Shown in pieces: positions 13,624 to 18,064 of a stretch of DNA of 18,064 bases (position 1 is its first letter; the number at the start of each line of letters is the position of its first letter). Origin of the DNA: Nitrospinota bacterium (GTDB lineage: Bacteria; Nitrospinota; Nitrospinia; JACRGO01). Location of the stretch: assembly GCA_016212295.1 (NCBI GenBank), contig JACRGO010000034.1, positions 1 to 18,064 on the forward strand, written 5' to 3'. The position numbers were made by a program, and so were the translations under genes. A model generated the notes under the pieces. That model saw nothing but the letters and a program-made list of their open reading frames with translations. It made no database searches and was not told the DNA's origin.

Positions 13624-15114
13624 TCAAACAATTCTAAACCTGTCCTTCAAAGTACAGCGGCGCTCCCTTGTGAAGTGGACGGCGGTGGTCAGGCCCTCTC
13701 CGGTGGGGCTGGCTATGGTGAAGGACGTATACCCTTCCCCGGTGAAGCCCAATCCGGCGTATGAAGGTCCGTTCTTCACGAAGATGGAGGTGTTGATTTC
13801 CCGCGCCATGCGGCTCAGCTTGTCGATGTTTCTGGAGTGCATCACCGCCGTGTGGCCGAACCCGTGCTCCACCTCCTTGGCCAGGTCAATGGCGGCGTCC
13901 GCGTCCTTGACCCTAACCAACGGAATCAAAGGCATGAGAAGTTCCATCTGGACAAAGGGATGGCCGGCGTCCGTCTCGGCGATGATCAACCGGATATCCT
14001 CCCCGACGTTGACGCCGATCTCCTTCAGGATAACCGCCGCGTCCTTTCCCACGAATTTCTTGTTAACCACTCCGTGGGAGCCGTCAACCGGCGGCTCCTG
14101 GATAATAAGCTTCCGCATCTGGCGGATTTGCTGCTGGTTCAACTCGTAGCAGCCGTTTCGCTTGAGGGCGGATTTCAGGGAATCCGCTATTGAGGCCACT
14201 GCTATGATCTCCTTTTCCACTATGCAGACCATGTTGTTGTCGAATGACGCGCCGTTTACTATGTCAACCGCCGCGTTTTCGATGTCCGCTGTCTCGTCCA
14301 CCACCACAGGCGGATTACCTGGTCCGGCGGCGATCACCTTCTTTCCTGAATTCATGGCGGCCTTGACCACCGCGGGTCCGCCGGTGACCACCAATAACCG
14401 TATGCCGGGATGCTCCATGAGTTCCCTGGCCGATTGAATGGTCGGCTCTGATATAGTGGTTATGAGGTCCCTGGGACCGCCCGCCTTGGCTATGGCCCTG
14501 TTGAGGAGATCGACTGAATAAATGGAGATTTTTTTAGCGGTCGGGTGGGCGTTGAACACCACCGCGTTTCCCCCGGCCAGCATGCTCACCGCGTTGTTGA
14601 AGATCGTCGCGAAGGGATTTGTGCATGGGGTGATGGACCCTATGACGCCGTAAGGGGCGCGTTCCACCAACGTGAGTCCGTTATCGCCCGTGTAGCTGAC
14701 TGGTTGCAGTATTTCCAGTCCAGGCGTTTTTTCTATTGACAACCTGTTTTTCAGCGCCTTGTCCTTGACCCGGCCCATGCCTGTCTCTGACACCGCCATC
14801 TCCGCGAGTTTTTGCGCCTCTTCCAGGGCGGTTGATCGCATGGAGGCGATGATCCCGCCACGAAGGGACAAGGGCATACTGCTAAGTTCCGCGAAGGCCT
14901 TCGCGGCGGCAAGGACCGCTGAATTAATATCGCCGAACACTCCAAGCCCCTCGCCCTTGCTTTCCTTAGCGGATGAGGACGGACAGCCGTGAGGCGGATT
15001 GAACGCCGCCTGGGGCTTCGAGGGACCTGGAGCGCTAATGGTCTGCCCGCTCCATATCCTTTCAGCAACCCTTCTCACTATTGAGGCAATCTGGTCTTCT
15101 GTAAGTTGTGTCAT
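13624..15114 (-). CDS. BMC CoA-acylating aldehyde dehydrogenase (PduP/EutE-like)
   Basis: The 496-residue enzyme should oxidise an aldehyde with NAD+ and CoA to an acyl-CoA inside the compartment. The catalytic cysteine is Cys297 in GASFDNNMVCIVEKE, and GPGNPPVVVD and the ITPCTNPF segment (161-168) are typical of the PduP/EutE group. Residues 2-20 form an amphipathic helix (TEDQIASIVRRVAERI), a typical encapsulation peptide, joined to the catalytic domain by a Pro/Ser/Gly-rich linker to about residue 56. The start ATG 15114 lies just after BMC-P copy 3. With the aldolase in the same locus, lactaldehyde (to lactyl-CoA) is the likely substrate by inference. Confidence 0.95.
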   Translation of the reverse strand: MTQLTEDQIASIVRRVAERIWSGQTISAPGPSKPQAAFNPPHGCPSSSAKESKGEGLGVFGDINSAVLAAAKAFAELSSMPLSLRGGIIASMRSTALEEAQKLAEMAVSETGMGRVKDKALKNRLSIEKTPGLEILQPVSYTGDNGLTLVERAPYGVIGSITPCTNPFATIFNNAVSMLAGGNAVVFNAHPTAKKISIYSVDLLNRAIAKAGGPRDLITTISEPTIQSARELMEHPGIRLLVVTGGPAVVKAAMNSGKKVIAAGPGNPPVVVDETADIENAAVDIVNGASFDNNMVCIVEKEIIAVASIADSLKSALKRNGCYELNQQQIRQMRKLIIQEPPVDGSHGVVNKKFVGKDAAVILKEIGVNVGEDIRLIIAETDAGHPFVQMELLMPLIPLVRVKDADAAIDLAKEVEHGFGHTAVMHSRNIDKLSRMAREINTSIFVKNGPSYAGLGFTGEGYTSFTIASPTGEGLTTAVHFTRERRCTLKDRFRIV

Positions 15115-15121
15115 TGTCTAA

Positions 15122-15409
15122 TTACTTCTTAAACACCAACTTATCGTCGATGTCCCATTGGTCCACTATGGCCATTATGACAGCGTCTACTGGTTTATTA
15201 TTGGTTATGTCCGTTTGCCTCGCCGAACTTCCAGTGGCGTAGAGCACTATCTCTCCCTGGCCCGCGCCGACGGAGTCGGCCGCCACCACATAGTTCTGGC
15301 CGGCCTTCCCCCTGGAATCAACGCCAGCCACAAGCTGGAGCTTGAGGCCCTCCAGCTTAGGGTCTTTCTGGGAGGCGACAACCGTCCCAACCACTTTTCC
15401 GAATAACAT
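15122..15409 (-). CDS. BMC-P shell vertex protein (EutN/CcmL family), copy 3
   Basis: The 95-residue EutN/CcmL protein begins [21 protein letters not shown] and has [17 protein letters not shown] and the [13 protein letters not shown] strand. ATG 15409 is supported by GGAG about 7 bases upstream and by the family start; an upstream frame extension overlaps the BMC-H gene and is not used. It follows the BMC-H stop by 10 bases and precedes the dehydrogenase by 7, so BMC-H, BMC-P and dehydrogenase form one tight transcription unit. It is the copy closest to the usual family pattern. Confidence 0.95.
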   Translation of the reverse strand: MLFGKVVGTVVASQKDPKLEGLKLQLVAGVDSRGKAGQNYVVAADSVGAGQGEIVLYATGSSARQTDITNNKPVDAVIMAIVDQWDIDDKLVFKK

Positions 15410-15419
15410 GAGCGGTCTC

Positions 15420-15710
15420 CTATTCCGTAGCGTTCGAGCGCCCAAGCGGGAGGGCCTTGTCGATATTGAGGTGCGGCCTTGGAATCACGTGGACGGACAC
15501 CAACTGCCCGACCTTCTCAGCGGCGCGGGAGCCGGCCTCGGTGGCGGCCTTGACCGCCGCGACGTCTCCCCTCACTATGGCGGTGACGTAGCCGCCGCCG
15601 GTTTTTTCGTATCCGACCAACTCAACCTTGGCCGCCTTGACCATGGCGTCCGACGCCTCAACCATGGCGGTGAAACCCCGCGTTTCTATCATTCCCAATG
15701 CTTCAGCCAT
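15420..15710 (-). CDS. BMC-H hexameric shell protein (EutM/PduA type)
   Basis: The 96-residue protein is the main facet tile. It starts [23 protein letters not shown] and contains the pore loop TGGG at 37-40 ([16 protein letters not shown]), then [11 protein letters not shown] and VIPRPH near the end, all matching the EutM/PduA fold. A glycine-lined pore is like EutM rather than the serine of PduA. A perfect AAGGAGGT lies 7 bases before the ATG, the strongest ribosome binding site in this locus, fitting the high copy number of hexamers. It is the only BMC-H gene in the window. Confidence 0.97.
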   Translation of the reverse strand: MAEALGMIETRGFTAMVEASDAMVKAAKVELVGYEKTGGGYVTAIVRGDVAAVKAATEAGSRAAEKVGQLVSVHVIPRPHLNIDKALPLGRSNATE

Positions 15711-15768
15711 AAAAAAACCTCCTTATAAAAAGTTAAATTAATAAAATTCGTAACTACTCATGTTATCC

Positions 15769-15840
15769 GGTTCAGGGTTCAGGGTTCAGGGTTCAGAGTT
15801 CCCGGTTGAAAGCTTTGTGGCCTTTGTGCCTTTGTGGTGA
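15769..15840. repeat. TTCAGGG heptamer array followed by CTTTGTGGC repeat
   Basis: Four TTCAGGG-type units lie at about 15769-15800. They are followed at 15812-15840 by three 9-base CTTTGTGSC-type units. The second array is of the same type as the sequence at 6505-6530. It separates the double-disc BMC-T gene from BMC-H. Confidence 0.8.
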
Positions 15841-15845
15841 AAAAA

Positions 15846-16472
15846 TTATTTTTTCTTCAACGCCACTCCCTCCAAACCGGAAAGCGCGGTGATCGCGGCC
15901 TCCGCCGCTGAGTCTATTTCCGATTCCGACCCGGACATATAAAGCCTCCCATAGGCGCCGAAGGGACGCACCTCAACAAGTTTTACATTCGCCGCCTTTT
16001 CCGCCTCGTTCGCGCCGAAGATAACGTATCCGGCAGGCTCAGTCTCCAGTATGAAGAGCGATTCGCCCGGAAGGATCATGGACCCGCTCCGGTTACGATT
16101 GATAAGTTGGCATTGATACGCCTCCATCGCGCGGATGATCTGGTTTGAGACGATGTCCGGCTTGATCCGGTCCGACTCCTTGATCTCCAGGTAGTCCAGG
16201 ATGGACTGTCCCGCCAGCCTCACCTCCCCCTTGTCGTGCTCGTGGACTTCCAATACCCCGTAGGCCCGCTCCACGATCTGGACCGCCGGCTGGACCTTGG
16301 TGGCCTTCAAGGCCACATCCAGGACCTTGTTGATTGCGAGTCCGGGCGCTATTTCAACAAAGAGCGACGCCACTCCAGGCACCGGGAGGAACCCCTTGGC
16401 CGTGGACCCTATATAAGAGGCCAGTTGAGCTTGAAGACTGTCCAGAAAAACATAAGTGCGCAGGGTTATCAT
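15846..16472 (-). CDS. BMC-T shell trimer of the double-disc (HO-T2-like) type
   Basis: The 208-residue protein has two circularly permuted-like BMC halves. The first opens [22 protein letters not shown] and continues with [17 protein letters not shown]; the second is centred on [25 protein letters not shown] (about 118-142) and [13 protein letters not shown]. From memory this pattern resembles the stacked-trimer shell proteins of Haliangium ochraceum (BMC-T2/T3), which have large gated pores. Such pores could pass CoA- or nucleotide-sized molecules. GGAGG precedes the ATG by about 7 bases. It is the first shell gene after the regulator. Confidence 0.92.
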   Translation of the reverse strand: MITLRTYVFLDSLQAQLASYIGSTAKGFLPVPGVASLFVEIAPGLAINKVLDVALKATKVQPAVQIVERAYGVLEVHEHDKGEVRLAGQSILDYLEIKESDRIKPDIVSNQIIRAMEAYQCQLINRNRSGSMILPGESLFILETEPAGYVIFGANEAEKAANVKLVEVRPFGAYGRLYMSGSESEIDSAAEAAITALSGLEGVALKKK

Positions 16473-16502
16473 TGTTTAATCCTCCATTTTAAGTGACTAT
16501 AA

Positions 16503-16850
16503 AACCAGTGACCAGTGACGAGTAATTAGTTTGTGCTCCTCAAGGAGCGTTGTAAGCCAATAATCATTTTTGAAATTTCGTCCAGTTCTTCCAATAAACT
16601 ATTTTCAATTCGCGACTCCAGGAGTTGTAAATTTTTACTTATGATGATTTGTGTTTCCAGTTCCGCTATATTAGATGGAATGGATACGGCCGCTCGCCGC
16701 ATTTGGGATAGCAGGCCAAATTTCTCTTCCGAAGGAAAGGAAGCAATCTGTTCCACAAAGCTGATTGACCTTTTCCATACCTCCAGGCGCTTATGCGGCT
16801 TTCCCATGAAATCCCTCCCTTTTAACTCGTCACTTGTCACTCGTCACTAT
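16503..16850. mobile_element. IVS-like cassette: truncated four-helix-bundle gene within inverted AGTGACG arrays
   Basis: AGTGACC/AGTGACGAGTAAT units at about 16505-16527 pair with the reverse-complement array at 16822-16850 (TAACTCGTCACTTGTCACTC). The four-helix-bundle gene fills the interior, with its TAA touching the left array. The right array begins just after the stop of the RpiR gene. It has the same architecture as the 11647-12072 cassette but with a different heptamer. Confidence 0.5.
16526..16807 (-). CDS. Internally deleted four-helix-bundle (S23 family) protein
   Basis: The 93-residue product starts MGKPHKRLEVWKRSI, a standard family opening, and keeps SQMRRAAVSIPSNIAE and the C-terminal LLEELDEISKMIIGLQRSL. 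SNIAE is joined directly to LETQIIISKN. In intact members, such as the copy at 11665-12015, roughly 20-25 residues (the start of the third helix, including FINIAKG) lie between these points. The helix 1-2 turn also looks shortened. The frame is kept. GGGAGG about 7 bases before ATG 16807 supports the start over the longer frame from 16840. The protein probably cannot form the normal bundle, so this may be a decaying gene. Confidence 0.8.
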   Translation of the reverse strand: MGKPHKRLEVWKRSISFVEQIASFPSEEKFGLLSQMRRAAVSIPSNIAELETQIIISKNLQLLESRIENSLLEELDEISKMIIGLQRSLRSTN

Positions 16851-16853
16851 CTT

Positions 16854-17723
16854 CTAATACTGTTTCGCCACGATCGCGTCCTCTATCTTCCTCGTGTTGG
16901 CCAGGGTGCGCTGCCGGTTCGTCATGCCGATCGTTATATACAGCACGTCAATGATGCTTGACTGCGCGATCCTCGAGGCAAGGGCCTCGCTCCGGTATTT
17001 GGTCTCCTTGGAAGAGGTCACGAGGACCACGTCCGCTACCTTTGCCAGGGGCGAAAGGGAATTATTAGTGATTGCTATCGCCTTGACCCCGTTTTTCCTG
17101 GCGACTTCTATTGTGTCTATGGGGTCCCTGGTGCTCCCGGAATGGGAGATGGCAAGGACTAGGTCGCCCTTTCTCAATAGCGCGGCCTCCATCATCTGGA
17201 GGTGGCTGTCGTTTTGATAGGAGCACCAAAGCCCAAGCCTCAGGAATTTATTAAAGGCGTCAAAAAGGATGGGGGTGGAGGTCCCGACCCCGATTATCAG
17301 AATTTTTTTCGCCTTGCTCAACAGCTTCACGGCTTCCCCGACGGCCTCCGGCTTCAGCGCCTCCAGGGTGCTTTGCAGGGTCTCGATGTTGGCGGAAAAG
17401 ACCTTGCGGATGATGGTGGCCGTCCCGTCCCTTTCGCTCACGTCCTCATGTATGGCGTGGTGGATGGGAGATACAAGGTCCCGCGCCAAATTAATCTTCA
17501 GGTCCTGAAAGCCCCTGTATCCCATGGTCCTGCAGAAACGGATCACGGTCGCCTCGCTGGCCCCGGCGCCGATTGCCACTTCGCTCACCGACTGGTCAAG
17601 AACGCCCTGCGCGTTGCCGAGCGCGTATTCCGCCACTTTTTTCTCCGCCGAGTGAAGTGACGGCAGCATGCCCCTCAGTCTGGCAAGACAATTTTCCCTT
17701 GGGGCCGCTTGGGTCTTCAGCAT
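16854..17723 (-). CDS. RpiR/MurR-family transcriptional regulator (HTH + SIS)
   Basis: The 289-residue protein has an N-terminal RpiR helix-turn-helix domain (about 12-90; SVSEVAIGAGASEATVIRFCRTMGYRGF at 45-72) and a C-terminal SIS sugar-phosphate-binding domain (about 125-260) with IIGVGTST and AISHSGSTRDP. The family senses phosphosugars, which suits control of a compartment fed by a sugar-phosphate aldolase. It is the first gene of the BMC-oriented series. ATG 17723 is preferred; an in-frame GTG at 17738 overlaps a consensus -10 box. No Shine-Dalgarno sequence precedes the ATG, which falls at the predicted transcription start, so a leaderless mRNA is possible. Confidence 0.93.
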   Translation of the reverse strand: MLKTQAAPRENCLARLRGMLPSLHSAEKKVAEYALGNAQGVLDQSVSEVAIGAGASEATVIRFCRTMGYRGFQDLKINLARDLVSPIHHAIHEDVSERDGTATIIRKVFSANIETLQSTLEALKPEAVGEAVKLLSKAKKILIIGVGTSTPILFDAFNKFLRLGLWCSYQNDSHLQMMEAALLRKGDLVLAISHSGSTRDPIDTIEVARKNGVKAIAITNNSLSPLAKVADVVLVTSSKETKYRSEALASRIAQSSIIDVLYITIGMTNRQRTLANTRKIEDAIVAKQY

Positions 17724-17729
17724 GATGAA

Positions 17730-17757
17730 ATTATACACGGAAAAAATTTCTTGTCAA
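17730..17757 (-). promoter_or_regulatory. Candidate sigma-70 promoter of the RpiR gene / BMC locus
   Basis: Read on the minus strand, TTGACA (17752-17757) and TATAAT (17730-17735) are both perfect consensus boxes with a 16-base spacer. The predicted transcription start is within a few bases of the ATG at 17723. Confidence 0.65.
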
Positions 17758-17763
17758 GTTTTT

Positions 17764-17805
17764 TTTCATGAAATTTTTTTTCATGAAGTAATATTTCATC
17801 ATGAA
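17764..17805. promoter_or_regulatory. Phased TTTCATGAA operator array
   Basis: TTTCATGAA occurs at 17764-17772 and 17779-17787, and TTTCATCATGAA at 17794-17805, so the starts are exactly 15 bases apart. A related site (TTTCATCATG on the minus strand) overlaps the RpiR start at 17721-17730. The sites are palindromic and sit between two divergent promoters, as expected for RpiR-family autoregulation, although the binder is inferred. Confidence 0.55.
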
Positions 17806-17811
17806 TCCTTA

Positions 17812-17840
17812 TTTACGGTCCTGCGTCCTTGTGTTATAAT
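17812..17840 (+). promoter_or_regulatory. Candidate divergent promoter reading out of the window
   Basis: TTTACG (17812-17817) and a perfect TATAAT (17835-17840) are separated by 17 bases. The operator array lies directly upstream of the -35. No gene begins within the remaining 224 bases, so any target is to the right of the window or is an RNA. Confidence 0.5.
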
Positions 17841-18064
17841 TCCTTCCGTCCGCGTTGCGGACTATTCACTGCTTTTCGCAAATATTAACAGTCTCATAAT
17901 AGTGCCAGCATAATTTTCCCTGGCTCTCGTTCCCAGGCTCCTGCCTCACTGCCATTAAGTTAAGGGAAAAAGCCTTTGTTTTCAATTAGTTAGGCGGTCT
18001 AGATTTTACATTAACTATATGGTAATATGTGTCTATTATGCATTAATTATTAAATTTATAGTAA
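17841..18064. other. Non-coding right end of the window
   Basis: No gene is supported here. A perfect 6-bp hairpin, GTCCGCGTTGCGGAC, lies at 17848-17862, at the predicted transcription start of the divergent promoter. Around 17920-17945 is a TCGTTCCCAGGCTCCTGCCT-like stretch that looks like a degenerate copy of a dispersed intergenic repeat. The last 100 bases are AT-rich without motifs I can assign. Confidence 0.5.

Noticed and set aside
17848-17862. GTCCGCGTTGCGGAC as an intrinsic terminator
   Set aside because: No U-tract follows directly (TATTCACTGC), and it sits at the predicted start rather than the end of a transcript. It is kept only as a hairpin of unknown role.

Overview
The window is bacterial chromosome of middling GC with standard-code genes and mostly Gram-negative-style gene content. 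I cannot name the organism. The dense intergenic heptamer repeats, the solo four-helix-bundle (S23-type) genes and the divergent microcompartment genes suggest an uncultivated or deep-branching lineage, but this is inference.

Left half (about 1-9044, + strand): a fatty-acid/phospholipid biosynthesis cluster in classic order: DUF177 (YceD), rpmF (L32), plsX, fabH, fabD, fabG, acpP, fabF. It carries two passengers: a secreted CAP/SCP-domain protein between fabH and fabD, and a coiled-coil plus PD-(D/E)XK-like protein between fabD and fabG. A possible C-terminal gene fragment occupies the first 114 bases. A TTGACA-18-TAGAAT promoter precedes the cluster.

Right half (9034-17723, - strand): a bacterial microcompartment (BMC) locus read right to left. 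The order is RpiR-type regulator, truncated four-helix-bundle gene, double-disc-type BMC-T trimer, BMC-H hexamer, BMC-P pentamer, CoA-acylating aldehyde dehydrogenase with N-terminal encapsulation helix, RnfC/PduS-like flavo-iron-sulfur protein, second four-helix-bundle gene, PduT-like BMC-T with the Fe-S cysteine, small antitoxin-like gene, two more BMC-P genes, and a class II (fuculose/rhamnulose phosphate type) aldolase with a Cys-rich linker and C-terminal helix. The shell set (1 BMC-H, 2 BMC-T, 3 BMC-P) is enough for a closed shell. The inferred chemistry is aldol cleavage of a 6-deoxy-ketose 1-phosphate to DHAP plus lactaldehyde, with the aldehyde oxidised to an acyl-CoA in the lumen. 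No alcohol dehydrogenase, PduL-type phosphotransacylase, kinase, diol dehydratase or glycyl-radical enzyme is present. NADH and CoA recycling must therefore be supplied elsewhere or by another route; the PduS-like/PduT-like pair is a candidate electron exit.

The BMC locus appears to be controlled from the right end. A consensus-like minus-strand promoter for the RpiR gene and a plus-strand promoter leaving the window flank a 15-bp-phased array of TTTCAT(GAA) sites. Nearly every intergenic gap holds short arrays with a 7-bp period (AGTGACA, TTCAGGG, GAACCGT, TTAAATC types), often in inverted pairs. Both four-helix-bundle genes sit inside such inverted pairs, like the intervening-sequence elements of 23S rRNA.
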